Part shown: positions 13,347 through 27,339 of the stretch, piece after piece
Position numbering within the stretch: position 1 is the first letter of the stretch
Layout of the letters: the number at the start of each line of letters is the position of its first letter
Assembly (NCBI GenBank): GCA_963995525.1
Contig: OZ023205.1
Span: 41,752,379-41,816,378 of the forward strand
Direction of reading: 5' to 3'
From: Escarpia spicata
Lineage: Eukaryota; Annelida; Polychaeta; Sabellida; Siboglinidae
DNA length: 64,000 bases
Position numbers and translations under genes: made by a program
Notes under the pieces: model-generated
What the model was told of the DNA's origin: nothing
Seen by the model: only the letters and a program-made list of their open reading frames with translations
The model's database searches: none

Positions 13347-14200
13347 TTAATGTTTGGTTGGTATATTTATTGCACTTTTAAAACCTAGGATTATTTGATT
13401 AACCCTACGTTTTTGTTTTTTGACCCAGTAGTCCGATCGGGACGAAACCAACCTGATCCCTGATGACATGTAGTCGAGGGCATTGTGACTTTTGGAGTGC
13501 TTTTGTTGCAGTTGTCTTTCCTTTTCCAAATGGATACGACACTGTGTCACACCCCGTGAGCGCATGCATGTGTAAAAGTTTGAGACATATGTCACCAAAC
13601 TTGTCAGCTGATGATGCGGTCGTCAAACCGTTTCATTGTGATATTTGAAGCAGAATAGACTGCACACCCCTGGATTTGCACCACTACGATATCCTTTCCG
13701 AAATGTAACTTCAGATTTACGAGACTGTTGCCCATTTTCATTTCGGTATAGCTCATGCAGCTCCATTGATGTCCACATCCTAGATGGATCCTAATTCATT
13801 TTGATGATGAGAGAATCGATTGAATCATCAGTCGTGTATTTTTCTTCACGGCATACTTCACGTTCCTTTGAGCAGTGAACTGTTTGTAGAAGCTGATATT
13901 GTGCATCAGCTGCATGTAGGTATCACACCTAGTCTTCTCTTCACCGCATCAGAAAGGCTGTCCTTTCTTTCTCTACATTTCCGACGCAGGTGGTCTTTCA
14001 ATGACGTACAACCAGGACGTTCAACCGTTCTGCACTGACGCACCTTTTGCCATCGACCTGGATTCTTCGGATTGAGGGAAAGGCATATTTTGCCACATAC
14101 AAAACATTGTTTCTTGAAATTTCAGTGCGCCTCCTTGTCCGAAGGGGAGCATATTCCTACTCACCTTTTCTCCTGAGGTGGCGTGTGGAATGGTGATGTG
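13347..14200 (-). pseudogene. Remnant of a conserved uncharacterised invertebrate protein
   Basis: Read on the minus strand from about 14190. A cysteine-rich part (KKQCFVCGKIC, later CRTVERPGC) is followed by SLKDHLRRKCRERKD, then an altered frame with LHAADAQY near 13930, and at the end (13626-13405) HALTGCDTVSYPFGKGK. This order recalls a large family of uncharacterised, often multicopy invertebrate proteins whose C-terminal GCDT...GKGK block resembles a FEN/PIN-nuclease helix-hairpin motif. Stops and frame changes are frequent and most of the middle is missing. Probably transposon-associated; function unknown. Confidence 0.45.
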
Positions 14201-14781
14201 ACGTGTATGACGAAACACAGCTTTTATGACATAATATTGCTTGCTTTGAATTGTCGATGTACCTTTGTACTAATTCGATATGGTATACATCATTCCTCTT
14301 CTTACTACTATCTATAATTGTTTTTATGCGGACTGGACCAGCAGTTATTAATGGTTCTGCTTTTAGGCAGCTAAGAAACAGACCTCAACACTGACGTCAG
14401 TGGCATCATTCATGCTCATTCAACAAATACATCTGAAATCAGCAAGACATATTCCAGTCTATAATTCTAAGAGGGGCAGCTCAATGGTGTTTGCTAAGAT
14501 AAAATATACATTATTAAATAACTGAGGTCCCTCGGTGGCTATAAATTTATTGAATATTACATAGTGTCAAACGTTATAATATTTACGGTAAATGACAGCA
14601 CTGTAACCTTTACATTAGACTTTCTTCCAGAGGCCATAACATTCCAAAAACAAAAGTTTCAATTTATATCAATACGTGTTATATTGATGTCACGCGTCAC
14701 GTGATACTCCAGTGTCAGCCATTTTGGACGGCAAAATCAGCACGACGTGTGGATGGGGGATTCGCTGAGTGTTTATTGACG

Positions 14782-16089
14782 ATGGCGATCGCCTGCTGCG
14801 CTGTTGGGTGCCACAATAGACAAGGACAGAGTCCTAGTATATCAGTTTATCGTTTCTCCACCGATATGGAAAACGATGCCAGTGGATTGCCGCTGTTAGA
14901 CGTGAAGGATGGGAACCGACCGAGTACAGTCAAGTGTGCAGTTCTCATTTTATATATGGTGAGTTGGTGTTGGTGGTAGACTTACACTCTGTGTCTACTC
15001 TCTAGGCTAGCCACAGCCACCCGATACGTTATAATAGATTAACTATGCCATCTGAAGCCCACACACACAATGGTACACTCGGGTGTGTGAACCTTGAGAC
15101 TCCAGAACTGGCAGAAGGCCTATAATATTAGTAATAATGAGTCTATTTAACTATTGAATCGATTATCACGATTTAGCCTAGCCCTAGCAGAATCTAGCCT
15201 AGCCTGCCGTACACAGTACTATAAAGTAATTTTTCCGTCCATTTGTCTGTTTTGCAGGTGCAAAGAGCAGCCACCTTCTGTCACCTGATTTTGTCCCATC
15301 ATGCTTCGCCCACAGAGCAAAAAAACATCGTCGCAGGTCAAAGCTAGATACCTTTGAAAGCCGAGAAGCAAGTAAGAGGAAACGGGAGGAAGTGAAGCGT
15401 ACTGCTGCTGAGGGTCTGCTCAACTTTTCATCAGAAGCTGGTGACAGTCGTGACAATGCTGATGAATTAGCAACACCTCACTGTGACGCAACTGGGAACC
15501 AGGTCAACAATGTGGAAAGAGCAGCCTCTCTCGCCGATTCTATGGACACTGCATATGACAAATGTACGGGTACACAGACTCAGTTGACTGTAACTGACAT
15601 TAGTGCCATGGAGTATGAGTGCCAGAGTCTGCGTACTGAACATTATGACTTGAAAATTCAGGTTGAAGTTGGCAGTGTTTTATGAAACTTCCTGTGAAGG
15701 AAATGATGAGAAGGTGAAGACATTCAGTGGCCTGTCTAGCTTTACAGTGATGATGACATTGTTCAGTGTTGCCAGGCCTTGCCTGAAAGACAATCATACG
15801 ATCAATCGGTTTCAGTAATTCCATGGCTGACCGACTGGGCCTTCACTGTGCCATACTTCAGATTCCTGCATTCACGAGGGGGAAGAACCAGCTGAGTGCG
15901 GTTGAGAAAACTAGAAACCTGTACGGATTCATGTTGAACGTGTTATTGGCATTGCAAGACAAGTACACAATGTTACAAGGGACTGTGCCAATAACAATGT
16001 TGCAGAATGACCCAGTGTCCCGGCTGACAACCTTGGACAAGATTGTGAGAGTAGCCTGTGCAATGACCAATACCTGTGAATATGTTTAG
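14782..16089 (+). pseudogene. THAP-domain DDE_Tnp_4-type transposase, deleted and frameshifted
   Basis: Exon 1 (14782-14958) starts at ATG with CCAVGCHNR and SVYRFSTDME, a THAP zinc finger. A one-base loss in the A-run near 14872 shifts the frame; the finger resumes with WIAAVRREGWEPTEYS and CSSHF and ends at G|GTGAGT. Exon 2 starts at 15258 after TTTTGCAG in the right phase with PDFVPSCF and a basic stretch, then a linker. Another frame change near 15665 leads to a KTFSGLSSF helix-turn-helix block. The catalytic DDE core is absent. The C-terminus (15823-16089) has PAFTRGKNQLS and LTTLDKIVRVACAMTN, typical of HARBI/ISL2EU-like transposases. Confidence 0.75.
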
Positions 16090-16097
16090 GGACACTG

Positions 16098-16240
16098 ATT
16101 TTCCGTTTCAAAGAAAGGCAAATTCTGTTTCAATTCCGTTTCAGAAAATGGCAAATTCTGTATTAAATTCCGTTTTAAACGATGTATTTTCCGTTTCAGA
16201 AAAAAAAAAATTCCCTTTCAAATGACGCATTTGTTGGTGT
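16098..16240. repeat. Degenerate TTCCGTTTCA tandem repeat
   Basis: Four to five imperfect copies of TTCCGTTTCANAAAATGGCAAATTCTG directly follow the transposase relic. They may be its subterminal repeats. Confidence 0.6.
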
Positions 16241-17430
16241 CAAATGATACATTTTACGTTTAAAAATGGCATACAAGCCAAAGAAGCCCATTTCTGTTCA
16301 GAAAAGAAATATTTAATTTCAAAGTTAACTTTGAAAAATAATACATTCTGTAAAATATCACAATGTTATGATCTATGCATAATTTTGTATACAAATAAAC
16401 CGTTTTACGGTGTGGCTAACTTTTCTAACAACATCATTTTTTTAAATATTAGCACCACAGTAACAACCGTACAAAAACAATTTAGATAATAAAATAATTC
16501 CTGTCATACAATTACATATAAATGGCAGATTGTTCCTAATGCAGCAGTACTTAAGGTGGCTGCATCGGCTATTATATGCTTCTTTTGAATTAATAATATA
16601 AGTTTTTAAGATAAGCTAACCATTTTTTCTCAGAGTTGCCTCAGATATTAAACATTACTCCAGACCGAAAATAATTTTTTGGTTTATGTTGTTTAGAGAT
16701 ATTTAAATGTGTTTAAAGACAATTTAAAAAATATGTTTAAAAAATCACCTTAAAATGGCATTTTATTTATTTTTGAGAAACTCCCCAAAAGAAAAATTTG
16801 TATGGTTGTAAGTACAAACATGTTATTGACATTCATACGGGTTTTTGTATAAACAAATGCATATTAAGTTTGATACAGCTTAATAAACATTTTGCTAGAA
16901 TGTTGAAAGACAGCAAAAATCCGTACTGCATTTTTGGCACGACCCCTTCACCAATCATAAAACCATCCCGTGCAATTTTGGGTAAACACAAGTCGAATTC
17001 ATATGGTAAGTTATGGCTTTGTAATTATTGTAGTTTTTATAAAAAGTTACATTAAGTAATACTTCCTGGTTGTCACTAACAATACATGTGTCACCAGATG
17101 CTTGTTTTTTGCTTAGAAATGTGACTACTGACATGTGGCTTATTTCAACACAATTTGACAGACACTTCTATTACTGAGATTTTCCCCCAAGGTTTTCCTG
17201 CCAAGTTGTCTCATGATATTGTGTTACGAAGGGCCATGTGTTGAACTTGTTGTAGTAGACATGATTGATTGACACCTCCTGGGGTCAGTCACGTGTCATT
17301 GCAAATAGCGGCTGAGGTCGGGCATTATCGGAGAATAAACAAAACTACCGCAAACTACTATTTGGTGATTTGACAGCGTGATGCATTTAGGTAATTATAA
17401 TACAACAGCATAGTGGCATGAGAATAACCA
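16241..17430. other. No recognised feature
   Basis: AT-rich; only unsupported short frames. Confidence 0.4.
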
Positions 17431-19065
17431 AACTATTATGATTAATAAACCCAAGCCAATATGGATTTCAACAAAATATGTCAACATGTCACGCACTAAT
17501 AGATCTTGTTGATGCAATAACCCAATCATTGGATGCAAAAAATATGCTATTGATGTTTTTATCGATTTAAAAAAGGCATTTGACACTGTCAATCACAAAT
17601 TGTTATGTACAAAAATGGAATTTCTTGGTATCCGTGGTGGGGCATTTAACTGGTTAAATAGTTATCTAGAAAACAGAAAACAATTTGTGTCCATTGACAA
17701 ATGTAATTCTACTGTGCGCAATATATCATGTGGTGTCCCACAGGGTTCGATCCTGGGCCCCAAACTATTCATTCTATACGTTAATGATATGTGTAACATA
17801 TCTAATCTAGTAAAGTACATTCTCTTTGCAAACGATACTAATATCTTTTATGCAAATAGTAACATCAATAAACTAAACGAAACTGTATGTAACCAAATGT
17901 ATACATGGTTTGCAGTAAATAAATTAACTCTGAACATATCTAAAACCAATTATATGTTATTTGGAAATCGTATGCTAAACTGAGAAATTAATATCAAACT
18001 ACAAAATGTTAATATCGAAAGAGTAAGGGTCACCAAGTTTTTGGGTGTGTTTATTGATGATCTACTAAATTGGAAAGCTCATATAAAATACGTACAATCA
18101 AAGCTTTCAAAAAGTACAGCTATAATGCATAGATGCAGTCATCTACTTGATAGAAATAATAGACGTATTCTATACAGTTCTCTCTTTTTGCCGTATTTAA
18201 ATTATTGTTCAGAGATATGGGGAAACACGTACCCAACGAATACTAACTGTATTTTCTTATTACAAAAAAGAGTAATCCGCATTATATTTGGTGCAAGATG
18301 GTTGGATCATACAAACTCACTTTTCCAACAATTACATGTTCTAAAATTTCCAGATATCATAGAACTGAAAACATCATTATTGATGTACAAAGCTTACTAC
18401 AGCTGCTTGCCATCAAATATTCAGTGTTTGTTTACTAGACGGGAAATAGCATACTCAATGCGAGCTAATCATGACCTAGAACGACAGAGAGTCTGTTCTA
18501 CCATGCGATCAATTTCTATATGTGTAAAGGGAGTGCAATTATGGAATTCTCTATGTGATCATTTAAAAACTACTAATACTATTACTGAATTTAAGCGTAA
18601 ATGCAAGAACCTTTTATTTGAGAAATATATGGTTGTGGAAACCTAAATAAAATCAAACACAAATATAATCATGCCATTGAGGAAATTACAATATGTATAA
18701 AGATGTGTACTTATCGCATACTTTAAATTTTTAATATGCACATATTCCATTGCATTTTTTCAATTATTGTAGCTAGATGGTTAGATGAATAGCAAATTCG
18801 AATAATATAATATTGATGTCTCAAAATACATGTACGTATGTATGTGAATATATGTGTGTATATGTGTGTATATATACATGTATATAATTATATATAAATA
18901 CATGTCAGGGGTAAATTTACACAAAAGTCAATGACTTCGTATTTACCCCCTTCAAACATTGTATATTCTAACTTGTATTATAGTTAAACTTGTTTGGTTG
19001 TCTTGTCTTGTATATATTGTTATCAATGTTCTGAATAAACGTTCATTCATTCATTCATCTGCATT
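17430..19065 (+). mobile_element. Non-LTR retrotransposon, 5'-truncated, defective RT
   Basis: Reverse transcriptase and C-terminal part of a CR1/Jockey-group LINE. Visible blocks are FIDLKKAFDTVNH (about 17560), GVPQGSILGP (about 17740), the catalytic region as LFANDTNIF instead of the usual ADD, NKLTLN and KTNYMLF, and the C-terminal region with LQKRVIRIIFGA and GVQLWNSL up to 18646. A frame change sits near 17540 and a TGA at 17981-17983. The loss of the first catalytic Asp shows it is dead. The 3' end is AATAAACG followed by ATTC repeats at about 19040-19060. Confidence 0.85.
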
Positions 19066-19547
19066 CGTGTTGAATGAATTTAAGTTTGAACTGGGCTGAC
19101 GCACACGTGATCGTCACTATGGAAACATCGTCTGTTTCCAAGAATCTGAAAAGGGACTTTCCACAGACACACTAAAAATACTAGTTTTTTTAAAGGACTT
19201 ATTGGTGACATATGGTGCCAGTGCCTTGGTTTTTTAATAGTACACATGTTCATACTGACACCTACTAATGTTCTATGAAGAAAAAAATAAAGAAACCAAC
19301 TGACGTGATAACCGGTGCAGCTACCTTAATATATAAGTCAGCAAATGTAAATTATGCAAGCAATCATATGAACAATTATGTATGTTCAAATCACTGCTGT
19401 TTCACTAATAATTTTGTTCAACAATTAAAATATTTAATGTTTAGCTAGCGCTATATATGTCGCCATCTAACGGAATTTGTTAGAACTACGAAACGCAGAA
19501 GCAGCAAGACCATTCGGCCTGACAATGAGCCCTCGGAAAACGGAAGT
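19066..19547. other. No recognised feature
   Basis: Spacer between two LINE relics of opposite orientation; nothing supported. Confidence 0.4.
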
Positions 19548-22466
19548 AATAATAATAAAGTCTTATATAGCGCTGTATCCAGTCGTTAGTTCTGTTGAAA
19601 GCGCTTTTCACAAAAGTTCACAAGTATATGTCACTCATTTAGGTAATGAAAGCGATTTTTAAAAGGTGTATCTTCAGTGCCGTCTTAAACGACGCAATGG
19701 CTTTACACTGTCTGACTGACTGTGGCAGATTGTTCCAAAGTATATTCAAGGGTCGCTTTGGAGAACGCGCGGTCTCCGAAATACCCGAGTGTGGTTGGTA
19801 CTGTCAGCAAACCAGCAGAATTTGATCGGAGGGAGCACGTGGGCATATCGGATATGAAACAAGAAGCTCGGAAATGTACTGCGGTGCAAGTCCGTGGAGT
19901 GCCGTGAAGGTGATCAGGAGAATTTTAAACGTATTTTTTTCTTGGATGGGAAACCAATGGAGAGATTTCAGGACTGGTGTTACGTGTTCGTGTTTCCTTG
20001 TTCGTGTGATTAGACGAGCAGTCATGTTCTGAATGCACTGCAGTCTACTTAGCCGACACTTGTTAATTCCGAACAGCAGCGAATTACAACCACCCACTCT
20101 GGATGTTATAAATGAATGGATGATTTGTTCGGCAGCTCCTGGTGTAAGAAATGTTATGATTTTACCCACACTTCGGATTTGCAGACCAGAAGATCTACAG
20201 ATGACACCGTCTTGTTGATCCATTTTAAGTCCAGCATCGAACATGACCCCAATATTTCTGCCACATGTACTGGGGGTAACTTGGGCGTCTCCAACGTCGA
20301 TCTTTGTTGTTTTAGGTATCTTTCTGCGCAGCGCCTCTGATCCCGTGAACACAACTTTAGTTTTGTCACCATTTAATTGAAGTTTGTTTGCTGTCATCCA
20401 ACCATTGATGTCAGCAATGCATGTTTCTAGCTGAGATATGGCAACATATGTGTCGGGGATCTTGACTGTCGTGTAGAGCTGCGCATCGTCAACGTACATA
20501 TGAAAATTCAAGACATGTCGAATTTTGCAACCCAGTTCACCAGCTGTATATATGGTGAACAATGACGGTGCCAAGACCGGCCCTTGGGGGATACCGCATG
20601 TCAGCACCGACACGTTCGAGATGGCTTATCCAATCTTAATAGCTTGTTTTCTGTTTTCGAGATACGAGGTAAACCAGTTTAGTGCTGTGCCCGAAAGGCC
20701 GATCTTCTTAGACAGACGTGTCTCAAGCACCTGGTGGTCAATCGTGTCAAAAGCAGCAGACAAGTCAAGGAGGACTAAACATGAGACACACCGATTATCC
20801 GCAGATAAAAGTGTGATGTAACAAACGTGACGACACTACCTTCTCAATTACTTTGGACAGGAAACTGAGATTATATATCGCTCGGTTACTTGTAAGACAT
20901 TCGGTATCCAGGGACGGCTTCTTAAGAAGCGGAGTCACAAGTGTCGTTTTCAAGTTAGCTGACACATCTCCTGTGGCCAGCGGGATGTTCATAATCCTGG
21001 TAATGACAGGGACAAGCGCGTCAAGGCAATTCTTCAGCATCCATGTCAGCAGAGGATCAAGAGTGCAGGATCGAGGAGCAGATGATGTAATCATGTTTCT
21101 GACCTCATCCTCAGAGAATGGCGACAGATTGTCCAACGGATGACTTCCATCGTGTTCATAGAGTTCTGGAGAGGCATGCGTTGGCAGTGGCGGGTCCACC
21201 CGAGGGTGCATCTATGTTTGCACAATATGGTAAATTTGGTTATGGTTGGGCATGGTTATCCAACAAGCCGCGCAAGATCGAGTCATACTGGCGAACGAGT
21301 CCATCCAAGTCATCAGCTGGAGCAGTGTACAGTTCTGACTGAGAAATGTCTGCCTGCATGTCAAACGAATTTACATTACGGTATAATATGTAGCTGATTC
21401 GTTTCTTAGGAGCACAAGGTTTACAACCTTGTATCTTGAATGTCCCTGCAGAGTGGTCGGATATACCCGGATTCTCAACCACGATATCACCAATGATATC
21501 TGCTTCGGATCGCGTGATTATCAGGTCTAGAGTGTGACCATGTGAATGTGTCTTTTCAATCACATGCTGATGCAGACCATTAGATTCTAGGACGTTGTGA
21601 AAGCTTACAGTCTTTGTATCATCCGACAAATCAACGTGTATGTTGAAATTTCGGACAATCACCAAGTTGTCATGGCCCATGCAGAAACACAGTACAGAAA
21701 ATCTGAGAATTCATCCATGCACATCGATGCGCTCAGACCATTACGGGCAGAAGGTGGAGGACCATAGATAACACATACCTGGAAACAGTATGATGTAGAC
21801 ATCAGCTGAAGACACTTCACTTCAAATGATCTGTATGTCTTTGTGGCAAGTTGCCTCATTTTGAAAGATGCACGGTAGATGACACCAACTTCTCCAACTC
21901 TGTCACTACGCGGTTTGTGGTCAAATTTGTAGTCCTTTGGTGACAGCGCATTTATCTCTGTCCGACTGGCATCATCCGGGCTCAGCCAGGTTTCTGTCAG
22001 TGCTAGAATATTAAGTTCGTTGTCATCAAGCAACTTAACAAGTTGATCCACTTTAGATTTTACAGATCGGGTATATAGTAGACATGTAGTTATTGTAGGT
22101 CTCGCACAGTTAAGTACATGTGAAGATATGTGAATGTCCACTGCAATCAGATTTTAGGCAGGCTTTGCGTCTCACAGTAAACAGGGGCGTAGGGCGAGGA
22201 TTAGTCAGTACAGCAATAAGTCTTTTCTTGGACTTGCCAGCCCTACAGCCCCGACGACGATGATTCAAGCGTTCACGCGGTGTAACACAATTGTCCAGTG
22301 CTGGGTAAAGTCGGGTCACAGAGGCACATCTAATCCGCAGTAATTCAGTCCTATTGTATGTGATCATGCTGTAGGAATGGATGTTCAATGTTCTTGTTGT
22401 CAACGTCACGCCTGGTCGACCAGGAATGTCGCAACACAGGTGCAATTCAACTGAACACGTGCACAC
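19548..22466 (-). mobile_element. CR1-like LINE, nearly full ORF2, frameshifted
   Basis: Read from 22466 down. A basic 5' leader (YNRTELLRIR) is followed by an apurinic-like endonuclease (LNILALTETWL near 22000; later IVRNFNIHVD and LDLIITR, 21660-21500), then RT with LLDLSAAFDTIDH near 20740, CGIPQGPVLAPSLF at about 20600, the intact catalytic motif YVDDAQLY near 20490, and the CR1-type tail to 19804. At least three frame changes and one in-frame stop separate the pieces. The 3' end contains GCGCTATATAAG followed by a TTATTATT tail at 19548-19575, and is shared with the SINE at 29.3 kb. Confidence 0.85.
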
Positions 22467-22580
22467 AATGTAAAAGTTACTAAAATTAAAACGTTTGCTA
22501 AAACAGCATAGTCCAGTATCATCATTAGACTTTCAAAAAACCAACTGTATAAACTTCGCCGTTGTTTCCTGGATAAAAAC

Positions 22581-23470
22581 TTGATAAAAAAAATTGAAAT
22601 ATTCCAGAGCTTGTTATGGTGCAACCACATACAGGCGCATCCCACAATTCCAAGTGATGCTTCAACCTGCACCCGACCTTCTCCCCCCGATCCATCCATT
22701 GAAATCAAGGGCATCAAACTGAACAGTTTCAACAGCTTTACTTACCTCGGGAGTTGCCTGACTTCAAGCGTGGACAGAGAGGTGTATAATCGGCCCGCCA
22801 AGGCTGGTACCATCTTTGATAGACTGTGGAAGCGCGTGTGGAACGAACGCGGCATCGCGTTGAACACAAAGCTGGCAGTCTATAAGGCTGTTGACCTGAC
22901 CTCCTTGCTGTACGGCTGTGAGACATGAACGCTGTACAGAAGACATCTGAAAATGCTTGATCAGTTCCACCTCCGCTGCCTCCGCAAGATCATGGACTGA
23001 AGTGCTCCGTCGTTCCAAAACATCCGACATCCAGGCACTCATCATGAAGGCCCAGCTTCGATGGGTTGGTCATGTTGTCCGAATGGACGACTAGCGACTG
23101 CCAAAGATGACCTTTTTCTCCGAGCTGGCATCTGTCAAAAAGAATACGGGCGGCTCAATCAGACGCTTTAAAGACTGTTTGAAGGCAGCGCTGACGACCT
23201 GCGGCATCCCCCTCCTGGGCTGGGAGTCAGTTGCAACATACCGCAGATCCTGGCGCCTGGCTGGGCTCAAGAGGTCCGTGTCCTTTGAGGAGAAGCACCT
23301 GCAGGACCTGGACCAGAAGCGCCAAGCCCGCAAACAGAGAAGACCAGACCCTACTTTTGCAGTAGCCTGCTCCAAGTGCGGCCGTGTCTGCACGTCCGAA
23401 TTTGGACTGCGCTCCCACCTCCGGCGTTGCTTACGTCTTCGTTGCTTACGACGGACTTCCATGAAAGTGT
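22581..23470 (+). mobile_element. Non-LTR RT C-terminal fragment with terminal zinc finger
   Basis: Blocks FTYLGSCLTSS, NTKLAVYKAV and LLYGCET are followed by frame changes and then the 23107-23460 frame. That frame has the conserved GGSIRRFKDCLKAAL and WESVATYRRSWR and a terminal C2H2 finger (CSKCGRVCTSEFGLRSHLRRC). The RT catalytic domain is missing. The clade is not certain. Confidence 0.75.
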
Positions 23471-23537
23471 GTGGGGGGAGGGGGTATCGATATCTTAGAA
23501 CTTGTCAGAAATTACACGAAACGCCCCCTCGTGGCTC

Positions 23538-23583
23538 CCGGAGGTGTGATCTCACAAGGAATTTACAGTGTGAACTGTGTTGT
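23538..23583 (+). repeat. Dispersed repeat, copy 1
   Basis: CCGGAGGTGTGATCTCACAA and what follows match, in inverted orientation, 27892-27939. Short, with no coding role visible. Confidence 0.6.
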
Positions 23584-23900
23584 GGGCGTATGGCAGTTTG
23601 TGTGTGTTAACATGAGATGGCAGTACAGGATCGACTCCGATCCACAAGTGTGTGTCGTCATTGGTGCGCACCCCATTTAGCGAATAGTAATCTGCTTTGT
23701 AAATACGGAAACGGTATCAATGTTCAACTGACGAACCTGAATGAGTAGGCCTGTTTGCAATTTATATGTCAGACCGATGCTTTGGTATACAAAATGGCGC
23801 TCGCTAGCCGATAAGAAAATAATGCACGTCTTGTTGGGTCGGATGGGAAACAAACCCACAAAACACTCGTTGGGTTCATCGATTTTTAGATATTAGTATA

Positions 23901-25085
23901 TTACTACAATCGCACTGATTGTTAAAATACTAAAGAAAGGTAACCTTACAGAGTGCGAAAATTGGAGAGGAATTACTCTAACATCTGTCCCCAGTAAAGT
24001 GTTCGGAAGAGTGATAATAGACAGAATAAGAGATGGAGTTGACAAGAAGTTGAGAGATGAACAAGCAGGTTTCAGAAGAGGACGAAGCACAGTTGAACAG
24101 ATATTCATCCTTCGAAACATAATAGAACAGGTAGTGGAATGGCAAGCAACGTTATATGTAACTTTTGTAGACTTCGAGAAGGCATTTGACTCAGTGCACC
24201 AAGAGATCCTTTGGGAAATCATGGCGAGCTACGGAATCCCACACAAGATAATCAGAATGGTCCAGATTTTGTACGAGGACAGTGAATGTGCGGTGTTAGA
24301 TGAAGATGAACAATCTGATTGGTTCAAGGTAACAACTGGAGTTAAGCAAGGAAACGTAGTGTCCGGATTTCTTTTCTTGATGGTAATCGACTGGATTATG
24401 AGGAAAACAACTGAAGAAAACTACACAGGGATAAGATGGAGATTCATGTCAAAACTTGAAGACTTGCACTTCGCAGATGACATTGCGCTTATGTAATCAA
24501 GTTACAGACACATGCAAGCAAAGGCAACAAAGATGAATGCATTCGCATCAAAAACCGGCCTAAAAATCAATAAAAGAAAACTGAAGTACTGAGGATAAAC
24601 AGCGAATGCAACAACAGAATACATATTGATGACCAACAACTGAATGAAGTAGAGAAATATACATGCCTGGGCGCAAACGTCAGCAAGCAAGGAGGAGGGG
24701 GTGACGATATTAACAACAGAATGCGAAACGTAAGGACATCATTCATGAAACTCAAGCAGATATGGATCTCAAATGTGTACACATTAAAAACTAAACTCAG
24801 ATTTTACAAAACGTTGGTCAAATCAGTGTTACTGTATGGATGTGAAACATGGAAAGTAATCAAAAGCGACAACAAAAAACTTGACATTTTCCATTTTAAC
24901 TGTCTCAGAAGAATTAAAAAAATTAGATGGCCAGTAGTAATTTCGAACAAAGACATCGACAACATAACAGCAGAACAGAAGGTCAGCACAGAAGTACAAA
25001 GAAGAAGGTGGGGTTGGATCGGGAATGTGCTGAGAAAGAAGGACCCCAACCACTGCCTGACAGCACTGACGATTGATATTTTGTT
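23901..25085 (+). mobile_element. RTE-like non-LTR retrotransposon fragment
   Basis: The RT domain is open from about 23901 to a TAA at 24494-24496: ENWRGITLTSV, EQAGFRRGRST, TFVDFEKAFDSVH, TTGVKQGNVVSGFLF and the intact catalytic LHFADDIAL. After the stop the sequence continues through KTGLKIN, a frame change, and the C-terminal 24721-25085 frame with LVKSVLLYGCETW and RRWGWIGNVLRKKD. The endonuclease part is absent. RTE-clade is my best reading. Confidence 0.8.
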
Positions 25086-25400
25086 GACATTAACACATAG
25101 CCATCTTTATAATATGTCAACTTTTCAAGACGGTGTAATGATTTTTAGATGCCTGTATTAAAATGTAAAGAAAATAAGAAATTAATGTCAAAAACTAACC
25201 AAATGTAATTAAAACCCTTTTAAAATATATTTTGTGTATCATAGCTAATTTTTCTTTGTTGATTGTAGACAAGTGTACATTTCATATAATTGATAGATGT
25301 CAGGCATAAGAAATGTGTCGCGACAAGGAAAAATAGAGATGCATTCTCACGTTACACCACATGGATCAAAATTTAGCACGGTGACCTATGCATTTTTTTT
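25086..25400. other. No recognised feature
   Basis: AT-rich spacer after the RTE-like fragment. Confidence 0.4.
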
Positions 25401-25401
25401 T

Positions 25402-26160
<759 letters not shown>

Positions 26161-26639
26161 CATGTATGAGTAAAATTATTCCGTGTTGCCGTTCGACACG
26201 AGTGCCTCAATGGATCATTTCAGGAGCTGTATTTTGACAGGGTTAAGTCGGTGTCACGTCATGAGAGTTAACTAAGGACAATTGGCGCTTTTTATGAACA
26301 CCGGTGAATTCTGTTTGACATTCAACAGGGAACTTATACAATTAAAACATGCAAGAGCATGGCAAAAGTCTCTCTGAGTGCAAGCTCTTTGATGATTCTT
26401 TTAGGAACAGCACCCATGGCCACGCGCAAATGTATAGATATTTGGTAAATGGATCCTCGTAATTCAGCATTGCCCTCTCTCGAAACTGACTTCGAAACGT
26501 GCAATAATGGCATTATTATTAAATACATTTCTTCTTTCACAATTAAGAAATATAACTTAATTCAACGTTTCGACTACCTTCGGAAGATTTCTCCAAGAAT
26601 GAAATTGTGGAGTTTCAGTTTTCCTATGCTCTTGGTAAT
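26161..26639. other. No recognised feature
   Basis: No supported gene or repeat. Confidence 0.4.
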
Positions 26640-26855
26640 GTACCGTAAAAATTACTGTGCCAACGGTATACGATTTACGGTGTACCGTATTTTTTACGGA
26701 ATAATACTGTAGAATATGAGGTAGCATATTGATGGTGTACCATATTTTATATGGAATTGCAGTGTAGGATATCCCGTGATTTTTGTTATGGTGCCATATG
26801 TTGTACAGCAGAGTATTTACGGCGTATAGTACTTTTATTATAATATTATTAGCGA
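26640..26855. repeat. Diverged ~55-bp tandem repeat
   Basis: Successive units share a GGTGTACCRTATTTT-like core followed by an ATGGAAT or ACGGAAT block. They are partly self-complementary (TACCGTA and TACGGT words). Confidence 0.5.
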
Positions 26856-27339
26856 ATATACAGAGATTATTAGGTAAAGTGATGGTAAAATGACTGACTG
26901 CACGAACGCCAACTAAATAGGGCCTACCACTAATGTAATGGTAGACAGAACACCTCTGACCTTGCCCCAAATGAAGAAAGCATTGCACATGGACTGTACT
27001 AAATGTATATACAGATGTATGCACATCACATTAATATCAAAATAAAGCATTTATATTATTATAAACTCTGCTGATGCTTAATGGCAATACTCCGAGCTCA
27101 TCTACTACAGGACGTTGTTGGTAAAGGTGATTTATTAATGAATCCAACAGAAACAATACATGCATATTGTCGAGATTAAAAGCTAACACAAACATCAACA
27201 TGCATGCTCATCAAGAAAACCGATAATTAATTAAAAAGAAAAGATAGCAAATGTTGGGGGGCCATTTGTCCTACAATATAAAGTGACATCAGCATAACAA
27301 TTATAATGCAGTCAAAGTTCACCTTTATGCAGACCTACC
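26856..27339. other. No recognised feature
   Basis: AT-rich spacer between two tandem-repeat blocks. Confidence 0.4.
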
